Part shown: positions 29,056 to 38,762 of the stretch, one piece after another
Layout of the letters: every line of letters begins with the position of its first letter
Numbering within the stretch: the stretch's first letter is position 1
DNA from: Microbacterium sp. Au-Mic1
GTDB lineage: Bacteria; Actinomycetota; Actinomycetes; Actinomycetales; Microbacteriaceae
Length of the DNA: 64,000 nucleotides
Assembly: GCF_021341785.1 (NCBI RefSeq)
Contig: NZ_JAJTTF010000005.1
Location: 1 to 64,000, forward strand
Reading direction: 5' to 3'
Notes under the pieces: model-generated
What the model saw: the letters and a program-made list of their open reading frames with translations, nothing else
Told to the model about the DNA's origin: nothing
The model's database searches: none
Program-made: the position numbers and the translations under genes

Positions 29056-30614
29056 GAGGAGGCCTCGTCCCCGTCGAGCATGTCGAGGTGCACGGGCTGC
29101 AGCAGGTTGGCGCCGATCCGCTCGCAGAGCCCGTAGATCGGGCCCGCGAAGACCGTCAGTGCGAGGGTGACGGCGACCATGCCTCCCGTGGCAAGGGTCA
29201 TGATCGTCGGGATCCGGCGCCGCTCCTGCTGCTCGTCGGCGGCCGGTGCGCTGCCGAGATGGGCGATGCGCTCGTTCTCCATCTCCTCCGGCGTCTCGTC
29301 CTTGCTCCGCCAGAAGGCGAGGTTCCACGCGCGCATGAGCGCGTACAGCGTGAGCAGAGAGGTGAGCACGCCGCCGACGACGAGCACCCAGATCAGCGGG
29401 GTCGCGACCTGCGCGGCCGCCTGGAACAGCGCGAACTTGCCGATGAATCCCGAGAACGGCGGCAAGCCGCCGAGGTTGATCGCCGGCACGAAGTACAGCA
29501 CGGCGATGAGCGGCGCCGCCTTCATGAGGCCGCGCACCTTGAGGATCGAGGTGCTGCCCGCGCGGCGCTCGACCAGCCCCACCGCCAGGAACAGGGTGGT
29601 CTGCACGATGATGTGGTGCACGATGTAGTACACCGTCGCGCCGATCGCGGCAGGGGTCGCGATCGCCAGACCGAACACCATGTAGCCGACGTGGCTCACC
29701 AGCGTGAACGACAGGATCCTCTTCAGCTCCGCCTGCGCGACGGCGCCGAGTATTCCGATCACCATCGTCGCGAGCGCCACGATCATGAGCAGCGTGTTGA
29801 TGCTCGACACGTTGAACAGCTGCGTCTCGGTGCGGATCAGGGCGTACACGCCGACCTTCGTGAGCAGTCCTGCGAACACCGCCGTGACCGGGGCCGGGGC
29901 GGTCGGGTACGAGTCGGGCAGCCAGAACGACATCGGGAACACGGCCGCCTTGATGCCGAAGGCGACCACGAGCATGAGGTGCAGCACGAGCTGCGTGCTG
30001 GGCGGGATCTCCCCGATCCGCTCGGCGATCTGCGCCATGTTCACGGTGCCGAGCGCGGCGTAGATGAGCGCGATCGCCACGAGGAACAGCACCGACGAGA
30101 CCAGCGACACCACGATGTAGACCGCGCCGGTGCGGATCCGGGACTCGGTGCTGCCCAGCGTGATCAGCACGTAGGAGGCGACCAGGAGGATCTCGAAGCC
30201 GACGTAGAGGTTGAACAGGTCGCCCGCGATGAAGGCGTTGAAGATGCCCGCGGCGAGGATCAGATACGACGGATTGAAGATCGAGATCGGGGTCTCCTCG
30301 GCCCCGTCCGCGGCCCCCTGGCCCACCGAGAAGAGCAGCACGGCGACCAGCACGATGCTCGACACGAGCACGAGCAGGGCGGCGAGCCGGTCGACGTACA
30401 GCACGATGCCGAACGGGGCGGGCCAGCCTCCGACCATCACCGCGATCGGCTTGGTCTGATCCACGATGACGAGCAGGGTCGCGGCGATCACCGAGACCGC
30501 CGCGAGCGTGGCGACCGTGACGATGACCTGCACGCGCGTGTTGCGGCCGAACACGAGCGTGATCGCGGCGCCCAGCAGCGGGAGGGCGACGAGCAGCGGG
30601 ACGAGGGCGTTCAT
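29052..30614 (-). CDS. mrpD: Mrp antiporter subunit D
   Basis: NuoN/M-like proton-channel subunit of 520 aa with about 14 TM helices. FNLYVGFEILLVASYVLITLG contains the conserved TM5 Glu, and LKRILSFTLVSHVGYMVFGLA has the key Lys. It is homologous to complex I antiporter subunits and one of two ion-translocating subunits with MrpA. ATG overlaps the mrpC stop. Confidence 0.95.
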   Translation of the reverse strand: MNALVPLLVALPLLGAAITLVFGRNTRVQVIVTVATLAAVSVIAATLLVIVDQTKPIAVMVGGWPAPFGIVLYVDRLAALLVLVSSIVLVAVLLFSVGQGAADGAEETPISIFNPSYLILAAGIFNAFIAGDLFNLYVGFEILLVASYVLITLGSTESRIRTGAVYIVVSLVSSVLFLVAIALIYAALGTVNMAQIAERIGEIPPSTQLVLHLMLVVAFGIKAAVFPMSFWLPDSYPTAPAPVTAVFAGLLTKVGVYALIRTETQLFNVSSINTLLMIVALATMVIGILGAVAQAELKRILSFTLVSHVGYMVFGLAIATPAAIGATVYYIVHHIIVQTTLFLAVGLVERRAGSTSILKVRGLMKAAPLIAVLYFVPAINLGGLPPFSGFIGKFALFQAAAQVATPLIWVLVVGGVLTSLLTLYALMRAWNLAFWRSKDETPEEMENERIAHLGSAPAADEQQERRRIPTIMTLATGGMVAVTLALTVFAGPIYGLCERIGANLLQPVHLDMLDGDEASS

Positions 30615-31264
30615 CGCGGCTCCTCCCCCGGCTCGGGTCGTTCGTCAGGGCGCCGCGTTTCATCTCGGTCGGCTTCGCCGTCCTCGCTCAACGACCCCGG
30701 TCCGGCTGTGGTCGTTGAGCGAGCACCGCCCGAGGCGGAGCGAGACGAAACGTCGTCTATCGGATCCGGCCGGTCCACCGGGGCGTCATCGATGAGACCG
30801 TCCAGATCCTTGGCATGCAGCACGCGGATCGGAGAGGTCGCGACGCCCACGAAGTCGGTCGTGGCGTCCTCGTCCTCGAGGTCGACCTCGTCGTCCATGA
30901 GGTCTTCCTCGATCTCCGTGCGCTCGCGCAGTGCGATGTCGGCCTCGTCGTCCTCGACCGTGTCGGCCTTGCCCAGCTGCCAGGAGCGGTAGATGAGCGC
31001 GAGCAGGAAGGCGGAGACGGCGAAGGTGATCACGATCGCCGTGAGCGTGAGCGCCTGCGGCAGCGGATCGCTCATGTCGCCGTCGATGCCGTAGAACGGC
31101 GCACGCCCCGGGCGCCCCATCACGATCAGCAGCAGCAGGTTCACGGCGTTCCCGAGCAGCAGGAACCCGATCAGCACGCGGGTCAGGCTGCGCTCAAGCA
31201 TCGCGTACACGCCGCAGCCGAACAGCACCGCCATCACGATGATGAGCACCAAGGAGACGTCCAT
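30611..31264 (-). CDS. mrpC: Mrp antiporter subunit C with long acidic C-terminal extension
   Basis: NuoK-like subunit of 217 aa. Residues 1-95 contain the three family TM helices (GCGVYAMLERSLTRVLIGFLLLGNAVNLLLL; then LTLTAIVITFAVSAFLLALIYR). MrpC is normally about 110-160 aa. Here an acidic tail follows (DDEADIALRERTEIEEDLMDDE...), ending with a segment coded by a dispersed palindromic element (VSSRSASGGARSTT...LSEDGEADRDE). The ATG overlaps the mrpA stop. Confidence 0.9.
   Translation of the reverse strand: MDVSLVLIIVMAVLFGCGVYAMLERSLTRVLIGFLLLGNAVNLLLLIVMGRPGRAPFYGIDGDMSDPLPQALTLTAIVITFAVSAFLLALIYRSWQLGKADTVEDDEADIALRERTEIEEDLMDDEVDLEDEDATTDFVGVATSPIRVLHAKDLDGLIDDAPVDRPDPIDDVSSRSASGGARSTTTAGPGSLSEDGEADRDETRRPDERPEPGEEPR
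30656..30752. repeat. Palindromic repeat element embedded in frame (copy 4)
   Basis: Two-armed element. GCGTTTCATCTCGGTCGGC with CTCGCTCAACGACC forms the left arm; GGTCGTTGAGCGAGC with GAGCGAGACGAAACG forms the right arm. The arms are nearly complementary. It is in frame at the 3' end of mrpC, and is a close relative of the elements at 5499, 6893 and 10597. Confidence 0.85.
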
Positions 31265-34209
31265 CAGATGTCCACCCCCCGCGCACGCATCTCGAGGGTC
31301 TGCCGGTCGACCTCGGCGCCGAGGCTGCGCAGCACGTCGAGCACCAGCCCGATCACGACGAGGTAGACGCCGATGTCGAAGAACGTGGAACTGACGAACT
31401 CGATGTGCCCGATGACGGGGATCTCCGCCTCCCACACGGTGCTGGTCAGCGGAGCCATCCCGAAGAACAGGGGTACCACGGCCGCGCCCACGGCGAGAAT
31501 GAGCCCGGCACCGAGCAGGCGACCGGCGTCGGTGGGCGCCGCTGCGCCCAGCTCCCAGCGGCCGCCCGCGATGTAGCGCATGACCAGGGCCATGCCCGCG
31601 ACGAGGCCGCCGGCGAAACCGCCGCCCGGGGCGTTGTGCCCCGCGAAGAGCAGGTAGATCGACACCACGATGATCGTGTGGAACAGGATCCGCACGATCA
31701 CCTCGAGCAGGATCGAGCGGTTCTCCGGCTTCACATTGCCGCCGCCGACGAGCCACGCGCGCGGGGCGGTGTCGCCCGCGGTCTGCACGCGCACGCCTTC
31801 GGTCGTCTCGACGAGTGGCCGGCGGCGAGCCTGCCGCGGGCCCTCGGGGAGCGCTTTCGTGGCCGAGAGCCGGTCGGCGCGGTGCGTGACGAAGACGAGC
31901 GAGGCCACGCCGGTCGCCGCGAGTACGAGCACCGACAGCTCCCCCATCGTGTCCCAGCCGCGCAGGTCGACCAGGGCCACGTTCACCACGTTCTTGCCGT
32001 GCCCGAGGTCGTACGCGAGCTTCGGGAAAGCCTCGGAGATGGGTTCGGCGACCCGGGATCCGGTGGCGACGATCGCCACGAGCGCCATCATCACGCCGGC
32101 CGCGATGCCGAGGATCGCGCGCGGCACCCTTCCGACCGACGCATTGTGCTCACCCATCCGCGCAGGCAGCCGGCGCAGCACGAGCGCGAACGTGACCAGC
32201 GTCACGGTCTCGACGAGGATCTGCGTGAGAGCGAGGTCGGGGGCGCCGCTCGTGCCGAACAGCACGACCATGCCGAGGCCCGTGACGGAGACCAGGACGA
32301 CGCCGGTGTAGCGCTTCTGCGCCCGGATCGCGAGCAGGCCCGCGAAGATCATGATCGGCGCGACCACCAATTGCACCGGGGTGTGCCAGGCGCTCAGCTG
32401 CGCGTTCGCCGGGCCGCCGGCGATGAGGGCCGTCGTCTCGCCCGCGATCACGACGACGAAGATCGTGCCGACGTAGACCGGCAGCGAACCGCGCTGCGTG
32501 AGCGAGGTGGTGACCACGGAGAGTCGATCGACGCTGCGCATCACGAGGTAGTACGCGTCCTGAGCGGTGAACCGCAGCAGGCGCGGGCGGCGGTCCCAAC
32601 CCAGGCGACGCGTGAGCGGGAACAGCGCGAGACCGAGCAGCACGGCCCCGAGCGACAGGAACAGGGCGGGTGCCAGACCGTGCCAGAGGGCGAGGTACCC
32701 GGGATCCAGGTCCACGCCGTCGTAGCCGGGCGCCTTCGCGTCGTCCGCGTAGCCGTACAGCACCACGGTGACCGCGGAAGCGAGCGGCCCCAGCACGAGC
32801 GTGCCGAGGGCGAGCAGCACCGGCGACACCAGGAACCCGAACGGAGGCGAGGGCCATTCCGTGTCCGGCATGTAGGTGCCCGCCGCATCCTTCTTCCGCC
32901 AGAACGCGCCCCAGAGGAACCTCGCACCGTATGCCGCAGTGAGTATGGATCCCAGGATCACGCCGATGAGCGCGACGATCCCCCAGGGGGACCCGCGCAG
33001 CGATTCGTCGAAGAGGGCCGCGAGCGTGGACTCCTTCGCCGCGAACCCGATCGTCGGGGGGATCCCCATCATGGATCCGACCGCGAGGAAGCCCGAGATC
33101 GCGAGCAGCGGGGCCTGGCGCCCGACGCCGCTGATCTCGGTGACGTCACGGGTGGAGAGCTGGCGGTCGATGACGCCGACGATCAGGAAGAGCGACGACT
33201 TGAACAGGGCGTGGCTGATCACGAGCGCGAGTCCCGCGAGCATCGCGTCGGGCGTTCCGTAGCCGAGCACGACCGTGAAGAAGCCGAGCTGGCTCACGGT
33301 GCCGAACGCGAGGATGCGCTTGAGGTCGGTCTCGCGCAGTGCCTGCACGCCGCCGAGCAGCATCGTGAACACACCCAGCGTGATCGTGATCGGCCGCCAC
33401 GGACCGGACAGGGCGAACACCGGCGCGAACCGCGCGATGAGGTAGATGCCGGCCTTCACCATGGCCGCGGCGTGCAGGTAGGCGCTCACCGGAGTGGGGG
33501 CGGCCATGGCGCCCGGCAGCCAGAAGTGGAACGGGAAGATCGCGGACTTGCTGAGGGCGCCGACCAGCAGCAGCACGATCGCGGCGTCGACGACAGGCCC
33601 GGTGGGCGCGATCTCGAGGATCCGCGACATGCTCGACGTGCCGGCCTCGACGGCCAGGAACACCACCCCGATGAACATCGCGAGCCCGCCGAGCGTAGTC
33701 ACCAGCAGGGCCTGCAGCGCAGCACGGCGGCTCGCACCGCGGCGGTGGTAGTGCCCGATCAGCAGGTAGGAGAGGATGCTGGTCAGCTCCCAGAACATGA
33801 CCAGCAGCACCAGGTCGTCGGTCGTCACCAGCCCGTACATCGCGCCGGCGAACGCCAGCAGCACCGCCGCGAACTGGCCGATGCCCTCCTTCGAACCGCG
33901 GAAGTACCAGCGGCAGTACAGGAGCACGAGCGCGCCCACACCGGTGACGATCAGGGCCAGCAGCCAGCTCAGTTCGTCGAGCCGGAACGAGAGCGAGAGC
34001 CCGAGCTGAGGGATCCAGTCGATCGATTCCCGCGGCACCAGCGCGGGGTCATCGGATCCGGCGAGCACCTGAGGTGTGAGCACGATCAGATGCACGAACG
34101 CCGCGGCCGGCACGAGCGCCGCGACCGCGAAGGCGCGCGCGCCGATCCAGGAGACCAGCAGCGGCAGCAGCAGGGACGCGACGGCGAACACGGCGAGGAG
34201 CGTCAGCAT
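31264..34209 (-). CDS. mrpA: Mrp antiporter subunit A (with fused MrpB domain)
   Basis: Largest Mrp subunit, 981 aa, first gene of the operon. The N-terminal two thirds are NuoL-like: FWELTSILSYLLIGHYHR with the conserved Glu, LPGAMAAPTPVSAYLHAAAMVKAGIYL, and TDLKRILAFGTVSQLGFF. After about residue 790 a fused MrpB domain follows, with FAGHNAPGGGFAGGLVAG. The complex expels Na+ or K+ in exchange for protons and gives alkali and salt tolerance. All seven subunits (A/B fused, C, D, E, F, G) are present. Confidence 0.95.
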   Translation of the reverse strand: MLTLLAVFAVASLLLPLLVSWIGARAFAVAALVPAAAFVHLIVLTPQVLAGSDDPALVPRESIDWIPQLGLSLSFRLDELSWLLALIVTGVGALVLLYCRWYFRGSKEGIGQFAAVLLAFAGAMYGLVTTDDLVLLVMFWELTSILSYLLIGHYHRRGASRRAALQALLVTTLGGLAMFIGVVFLAVEAGTSSMSRILEIAPTGPVVDAAIVLLLVGALSKSAIFPFHFWLPGAMAAPTPVSAYLHAAAMVKAGIYLIARFAPVFALSGPWRPITITLGVFTMLLGGVQALRETDLKRILAFGTVSQLGFFTVVLGYGTPDAMLAGLALVISHALFKSSLFLIVGVIDRQLSTRDVTEISGVGRQAPLLAISGFLAVGSMMGIPPTIGFAAKESTLAALFDESLRGSPWGIVALIGVILGSILTAAYGARFLWGAFWRKKDAAGTYMPDTEWPSPPFGFLVSPVLLALGTLVLGPLASAVTVVLYGYADDAKAPGYDGVDLDPGYLALWHGLAPALFLSLGAVLLGLALFPLTRRLGWDRRPRLLRFTAQDAYYLVMRSVDRLSVVTTSLTQRGSLPVYVGTIFVVVIAGETTALIAGGPANAQLSAWHTPVQLVVAPIMIFAGLLAIRAQKRYTGVVLVSVTGLGMVVLFGTSGAPDLALTQILVETVTLVTFALVLRRLPARMGEHNASVGRVPRAILGIAAGVMMALVAIVATGSRVAEPISEAFPKLAYDLGHGKNVVNVALVDLRGWDTMGELSVLVLAATGVASLVFVTHRADRLSATKALPEGPRQARRRPLVETTEGVRVQTAGDTAPRAWLVGGGNVKPENRSILLEVIVRILFHTIIVVSIYLLFAGHNAPGGGFAGGLVAGMALVMRYIAGGRWELGAAAPTDAGRLLGAGLILAVGAAVVPLFFGMAPLTSTVWEAEIPVIGHIEFVSSTFFDIGVYLVVIGLVLDVLRSLGAEVDRQTLEMRARGVDI

Positions 34210-34328
34210 GGCAGTCTCCTCTGGCTCGTCGGTCTCTGCAGGCTCAGCGGGTGAGCGTGCAGGTCGACACAGGCGGGCGGGTTCGGGTCCAGTTTACGTG
34301 CCGGATCCGGAATCGACCGCCGCCGTCG

Positions 34329-35423
34329 TCACGAAGCCGGCTCCGGCGAGGGCACAGGCCCGGTCGTGGTGCCCTCGCGGAACGTGCACGTGAAGCGGAT
34401 CGACGCGGCCTGCTCCCCCGCCAGCAGCCGCGCGACGGCGTCTCCGGCGGCACGTCCCTTCTCCACCGCGGGCTGCACGGCGGTGGTGAGCACGTGCTCG
34501 CCGAGGCCGTCCACCGCGATGCCGTCGAACCCGGCCACGCTGACGTCCTCGGGAACGCGCAGGCCCGCCTCCTCCGCCGCGCGGATCACGCCCGCGGCGA
34601 GGAGGTCGCTCTGCGCGATGACGGCTGTCGGACGGGTCGGCGGATCCGCGAACAGGGTGCGCCCGGCGATGAGGCCCTCGTCGATGAGGCTGCCTCCGGC
34701 GGACACCACGCGGGCCGCCGGGAACACCTCGAGCGTCGCGTCCAGGCGCGCCTTCGTCACGGGCGTCGTGATCGTCTCGATGCGCTCGGGCGTCGCGTCG
34801 CCGCGCACCTTGCCCCCGTCGAACGGCAGCGTCACCACGGCGATGCGCCGGTGCCCGAGCGCACGCAGGTGGTGCGCGATCTGCGCGGCCGCCTCGCCGT
34901 TGTCCAGCTCCATGCGAGGGACGTCGTCGCCGGCATCGCCCTCGATCACCACCACGGGCAGGCCGCGGTTGCGCACCGCCTGCAGGGTCTCGCGCATGCG
35001 CGGGCTGCAGCCGATCAGCACGGCGGCGTCGATGGGCGCCGTGGCGAGTGTCGGCGCATCGGCCCCGGCCTCGGGGTCGTCCCGCAGCAGCAGCACCCCG
35101 GCACCGAGCTCGGCGAGGCCGTCGGTGAGCCCGTCCATCGTCGCGGTCTTGATCGGATCCAGGAACGCGGTGCGCAGATGCTCCTCGAGCGCCACCGCGA
35201 CGATGCCGCTGCGCCCCCGCCGCAGCGAGGCGGCGCGGGGGTCCGGGCCCGTGTAGCCGAGCTCCGCCGCGACCGCGAGCACCCGCTGCCGTGTGGCATC
35301 GGCGACGGGCGCCTTCCCGCTGAACACGACCGACGCGGTGGATGGGCTCACCCCCGCGGCACGCGCCACATCCGCGATCGTGGCGCGGCGGCGCACCGCC
35401 GCAGCATCCGGATCCGAGCTCAT
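34329..35423 (-). CDS. LacI family transcriptional regulator
   Basis: LacI/GalR repressor of 364 aa. The N-terminal helix-turn-helix is ATIADVARAAGVSPSTASVVFSGKAPV with hinge helix RQRVLAVAAELGY. The periplasmic-binding-like ligand domain follows (VSVAGFDGIAVDGLG near the end). It is divergent from the MFS gene at 35483, with a 16-bp perfect palindrome between them. The MFS transporter is sugar-permease-like, so a carbohydrate ligand is likely. TATTGT lies 6 nt before ATG. Confidence 0.93.
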   Translation of the reverse strand: MSSDPDAAAVRRRATIADVARAAGVSPSTASVVFSGKAPVADATRQRVLAVAAELGYTGPDPRAASLRRGRSGIVAVALEEHLRTAFLDPIKTATMDGLTDGLAELGAGVLLLRDDPEAGADAPTLATAPIDAAVLIGCSPRMRETLQAVRNRGLPVVVIEGDAGDDVPRMELDNGEAAAQIAHHLRALGHRRIAVVTLPFDGGKVRGDATPERIETITTPVTKARLDATLEVFPAARVVSAGGSLIDEGLIAGRTLFADPPTRPTAVIAQSDLLAAGVIRAAEEAGLRVPEDVSVAGFDGIAVDGLGEHVLTTAVQPAVEKGRAAGDAVARLLAGEQAASIRFTCTFREGTTTGPVPSPEPAS

Positions 35424-35455
35424 GCCTCGACAATAACATCGTTGGGAACACAGAG

Positions 35456-35471
35456 ATCGAATCGATTCGAT
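35456..35471. promoter_or_regulatory. Probable LacI-family operator
   Basis: ATCGAATCGATTCGAT is a perfect 16-bp palindrome with central CG, typical of LacI/GalR operators. It ends at the -10 box TACACT (35471-35476) of the divergent MFS gene. Binding here would block that promoter and perhaps the regulator's own. Confidence 0.8.
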
Positions 35472-35482
35472 ACACTGACCGC

Positions 35483-36706
35483 ATGGACACCGCTCTCACC
35501 CGCTCCCAGTTCGTGCGCTGGCGCACCGCGATCTTCGCGATCTTCCTCGCCAGCGGTCTGTCCATCGCCACCTGGGCCTCGCGCGTGCCCGACATCAAGG
35601 CGGCGCTGCACATCGACAACGGCCAGATGGGCCTGCTGCTGCTGGGCATGGGCGTCTCGTCGATCATCGGCATCTCGACGAGTCCGGCGGTCATGGCGCG
35701 CACGGGGGCGCGCCTCGGCATGCTCCTCACGATGCTGAGCTTCGCGGTCGGCGTCGGCCTCGTCGGCCTGGGCACCAACGTGCTCGGGTCCGTACCGGTC
35801 GTGGTGACGGGGCTCGTGCTGTTCGGCCTCGGCAACGGATCGCTGGACGTGATGATGAACGTCGAGGCGACGGCGATCGAGCAGCAGATGGGCAGGACGA
35901 TCCTGCCGGTGTTCCACGCCTTCTTCAGCTTCGGCACGGTGATCGGCGCGGGCGTGGGCGCCCTCGTGGTACACCTCGGCCTGAACGTCGCGGCGCACAC
36001 GCTGCTCATCGCCGTGGTCATCGCCGTGCTCGCCGTCGCCTGCTGGATGAACGTGCCCGACCGCGAAGCGACGCTCGACCCGCAGCCCGAGGAGAAGCCG
36101 CATTGGCGCGAGCGGATGCACACCGCACTCGAGGCCTGGCGCGAGCCCCGCACCTACTTCCTCGGCATCGTGATGCTGGGCATGTCGTTCGCCGAGGGCG
36201 GCGCCAACGACTGGCTGGCGCTCGGGGTGTCCGAGGACCACGGCGCCGGCCCCGCACTCGGCGCGGCGGCCCTGGCCACGTTCTCCGTCGCGATGACCGT
36301 GGTGCGCCTGTTCGGCGGCCCGCTCGTCGACCGCTTCGGGCGCGTCGTGGTGCTGCGGGTTCTCGCGATCACCGCGGCCGCCGGCATCCTGCTGTTCATC
36401 CTGGCGCCGAGCACCCCGCTCGTGTTCGTGGGTGCGGCGCTCTGGGGGATCGGGGCCTCGCTCGGCTTCCCGCTGGGCATGTCGGCCGCCGCCGATGACC
36501 CGGTCAAGGCCGCCGCGCGGGTGAGCGCAGCCGCGACGATCGGCTACATCGCCTTCCTCGGCGGGCCGCCCGTGCTCGGCTTCATCAGCAACCACATCGG
36601 CCTGCTCAACACGCTCTACATCCTGGTCGTGCTGGCCGCGCTCTCGGGCCTGTTCTCCGGGGCGGCCCGCCCGCTGCGGGACGACGAGAAGTTCAGCGCC
36701 GGCTGA
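35483..36706 (+). CDS. MFS transporter (YbjJ/FucP-like)
   Basis: Major facilitator of 407 aa with about twelve TM helices. The opening WASRVPDIKAAL and VMMNVEATAIEQQMGRTILPVFHAFFSFG motifs match the YbjJ/fucose-permease-like group. ATG 35483 is chosen: TACACT lies 6 nt upstream, and a longer in-frame ORF would run into the LacI gene. It is under the putative LacI operator. Confidence 0.88.
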   Translation: MDTALTRSQFVRWRTAIFAIFLASGLSIATWASRVPDIKAALHIDNGQMGLLLLGMGVSSIIGISTSPAVMARTGARLGMLLTMLSFAVGVGLVGLGTNVLGSVPVVVTGLVLFGLGNGSLDVMMNVEATAIEQQMGRTILPVFHAFFSFGTVIGAGVGALVVHLGLNVAAHTLLIAVVIAVLAVACWMNVPDREATLDPQPEEKPHWRERMHTALEAWREPRTYFLGIVMLGMSFAEGGANDWLALGVSEDHGAGPALGAAALATFSVAMTVVRLFGGPLVDRFGRVVVLRVLAITAAAGILLFILAPSTPLVFVGAALWGIGASLGFPLGMSAAADDPVKAAARVSAAATIGYIAFLGGPPVLGFISNHIGLLNTLYILVVLAALSGLFSGAARPLRDDEKFSAG

Positions 36707-36954
36707 GCGTCATCGCCCACTGTTCACCCGGGCCATGCGGCATGGTTCATATGGCCGGCGTTGTCACGGATGGCTGACGGATCCGCCGGATTCCTCAGCC
36801 GTTCGTGACCGTGTCCGCCGAACGGGACGCCGCCCCGCCCGGATCCGACGTCATGCTGTGACGCCCGCATGTCGGATCTACGGATCCGCGGATCCATCGG
36901 GTGTCCGCCCGACGACCGCGCCGGCGCGGCTGCCCAGCGGGCTAGGCTCTTCGG

Positions 36955-37650
36955 GTGCGTCTCGTCATCGCCCGCTGCGCCGTGGACTACTCCGGCCGGC
37001 TCAACGCCCACCTGCCCCTCGCCACGCGTCTGCTCGTGCACAAGGGCGACGGCAGTCTGCTCGTGCACTCCGACGGCGGCAGCTACAAGCCGCTGAACTG
37101 GATGAGCCCGCCGTGCCGCCTCGAGTCGGAGCAGCCGGGGGAGGAGGAGGCGTCGGCCGGCGTCACCGAGGTGTGGCGGGTCACGCACCAGAAGACCGGC
37201 GACGCGCTGCGCGTGCAGATCTACGAGATCCTGCATGACTCGGCGCACGAACTGGGCATCGACCCCGGCCTGCAGAAGGACGGCGTCGAGGCTGATCTGC
37301 AGCGCCTGCTGGCCGAGCAGGTCGACCGGATCTCCGAGGGCGCCACTCTCGTGCGCCGCGAGTACCCGACCGCCATCGGCCCGGTCGATCTCATGGTGCG
37401 GGACGCCGACGGCGCCGCGATCGCCGTCGAGATCAAGCGCCGCGGCGACATCGACGGCGTGGAGCAGCTCACCCGCTACCTCGAACTGCTCGGCCGGGAT
37501 CCGCACCTCGCTCCCGTGCAGGGCGTGTTCGCCGCGCAGGAGATCAAGCCCCAGGCCCGAGTGCTGGCCGAGGACCGGGGTATCCGGTGCCTCGTGCTCG
37601 ACTACGAGGACATGAAGGGCATCGAATCCGGCATCCCGCGGCTGTTCTGA
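36955..37650 (+). CDS. nucS: Mismatch-specific endonuclease NucS
   Basis: Endonuclease NucS/EndoMS of 231 aa, which cleaves both strands at mismatches. In actinobacteria it provides the MutS/MutL-independent mismatch repair. Signature stretches are [16 protein letters not shown] at the start and the nuclease core [16 protein letters not shown]...VEIKRRG. The C-terminus here ends ESGIPRLF. The GTG lies 6 nt after TAGGCT, so a leaderless transcript is likely. Confidence 0.95.
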   Translation: MRLVIARCAVDYSGRLNAHLPLATRLLVHKGDGSLLVHSDGGSYKPLNWMSPPCRLESEQPGEEEASAGVTEVWRVTHQKTGDALRVQIYEILHDSAHELGIDPGLQKDGVEADLQRLLAEQVDRISEGATLVRREYPTAIGPVDLMVRDADGAAIAVEIKRRGDIDGVEQLTRYLELLGRDPHLAPVQGVFAAQEIKPQARVLAEDRGIRCLVLDYEDMKGIESGIPRLF

Positions 37651-37676
37651 GGCCGTATTCCCCGAGAGGCATGAAC

Positions 37677-38351
37677 ATGGCTGCATCCCCCTACACCTGC
37701 ATCCTCTGGGACGTCGACGGCACGATCGCCGACGCCTCCGCCGGGATCCTGCCTCGTCTCGTCGAGGTGTACGCCGCGTTCGGCCTCCCGGAGCCCGCGC
37801 AGAGCGAGCTGTCCCGCTGGATCGGTCCGCCGATGTTCGAGTCGTTCCGCGACCTGGCCGGTCTGTCCGAGGCGGACGCGCATCTGGCGGTGCGGAAGTA
37901 TCGCGAGCTGGCCATGCGCGACGGCTACGCCGCGAGCGTGCGGATCTACCCGGGGGTGGCCGAAGCACTGCAGACCGTCAAGGCCGCGGGGATCCCGCAG
38001 GCCACGGCGAGCTCGAAGCCGGAGAACCAGGTGCTGGCGATCCTGGAGCACTATGGCCTCATCGACGACTTCGTCGTCGTCGCCGGCGCCCTCCCCGATG
38101 CCGCGGGCCTGCACGACGGGAAGGAGGCGGTCCTCCGCCGCGCACTGAGCCGCCTGGCCGACGCGGGTGTCGACGTCAACCGCCCCGTCCTGATCGGCGA
38201 CCGCCTGCACGACATCGAGGGCGCAGCGCCGCTCGGCGTTCCCGTGATCTTCGTCACCTGGGGCTTCGGCGAGCCGGGGGAGTCGGCCGGCGCCGTCGCC
38301 GAGGTCGCGACCCCCGACGAGCTGCTGCGGTTCCTGCTGCCCGCGGCCTGA
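37677..38351 (+). CDS. HAD family hydrolase (phosphoglycolate phosphatase-like)
   Basis: HAD phosphatase of 224 aa. Motif I is DVDGTIAD near the start with the nucleophile Asp. Motif II is TASSKPE, motif III Lys precedes AVLRRAL, and motif IV is IGDRLHDIEGA. It resembles Gph/PGP-type enzymes; the substrate cannot be assigned. ATG 37677 is preferred to the in-frame ATG at 37671 because GAGAGG ends 7 nt upstream. It is just downstream of nucS. Confidence 0.88.
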   Translation: MAASPYTCILWDVDGTIADASAGILPRLVEVYAAFGLPEPAQSELSRWIGPPMFESFRDLAGLSEADAHLAVRKYRELAMRDGYAASVRIYPGVAEALQTVKAAGIPQATASSKPENQVLAILEHYGLIDDFVVVAGALPDAAGLHDGKEAVLRRALSRLADAGVDVNRPVLIGDRLHDIEGAAPLGVPVIFVTWGFGEPGESAGAVAEVATPDELLRFLLPAA

Positions 38352-38384
38352 CCGGATCCGGCCGAGCCCGATCGCCCCGGCTTT

Positions 38385-38457
38385 CCGCGAGACCCGACTT
38401 CCATCTCGAGACCTACGAAACGATCGTCGGTCTCGAGACGCAGGTTCGGTCTCGCGG
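38385..38457. repeat. 73-bp intergenic hairpin, CCGCGAGAC family (copy 2)
   Basis: Inverted repeat with left arm from CCGCGAGACCCGAC to ATCTCGAGACC and right arm from GGTCTCGAGACG to GTTCGGTCTCGCGG. Loop about 15 nt. It lies between the convergent HAD and cspA genes. The right arm matches the element at 12813 over most of its length. Confidence 0.8.
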
Positions 38458-38512
38458 TCAGGGGTGCGGTTCTCACGGTCACCGCGGGTGGGTCAGGGAG
38501 CGCACAAAGAGA

Positions 38513-38542
38513 ACTCCCCCGGTGCCGAGGCACCGGGGGAGT
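38513..38542 (-). terminator. Rho-independent terminator of cspA
   Basis: ACTCCCCCGGTGCC (38513-38526) pairs perfectly with GGCACCGGGGGAGT (38529-38542). On the minus strand the stem is followed by TTCTCTTTGTG. It sits 16 bp after the cspA stop. Confidence 0.88.
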
Positions 38543-38558
38543 CAGAAGTCCGTGTCGC

Positions 38559-38762
38559 TCAGAGCGGACGGATGTTCTCGGCCTGCAGGCCCTTGGGGCC
38601 CTGCGCCACATCGAACTCGACGCGCTGGTTCTCGTCGAGCGAGCGGTAGCCGGAGGATGCAATGGCGGAGTAGTGCGCGAACACGTCAGCTCCACCGTCG
38701 TCGGGGGAGATGAAGCCGAAGCCCTTCTCCGAGTTGAACCACTTAACCGTGCCCTGAGTCAT
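38559..38762 (-). CDS. cspA: Cold shock protein
   Basis: Single-stranded RNA/DNA-binding CSD protein of 67 aa. The RNP1 motif is KGFGFI and RNP2 DVFAHYS. It melts RNA structure. It has a strong terminator and a long upstream region on its 5' side (38763 onward), which may form a regulated leader as in other csp genes. Confidence 0.97.
   Translation of the reverse strand: MTQGTVKWFNSEKGFGFISPDDGGADVFAHYSAIASSGYRSLDENQRVEFDVAQGPKGLQAENIRPL

Noticed and set aside
31405..34254. 949-residue ORF antisense to mrpA
   Set aside because: Shadow of the Mrp gene, with no recognisable motifs.
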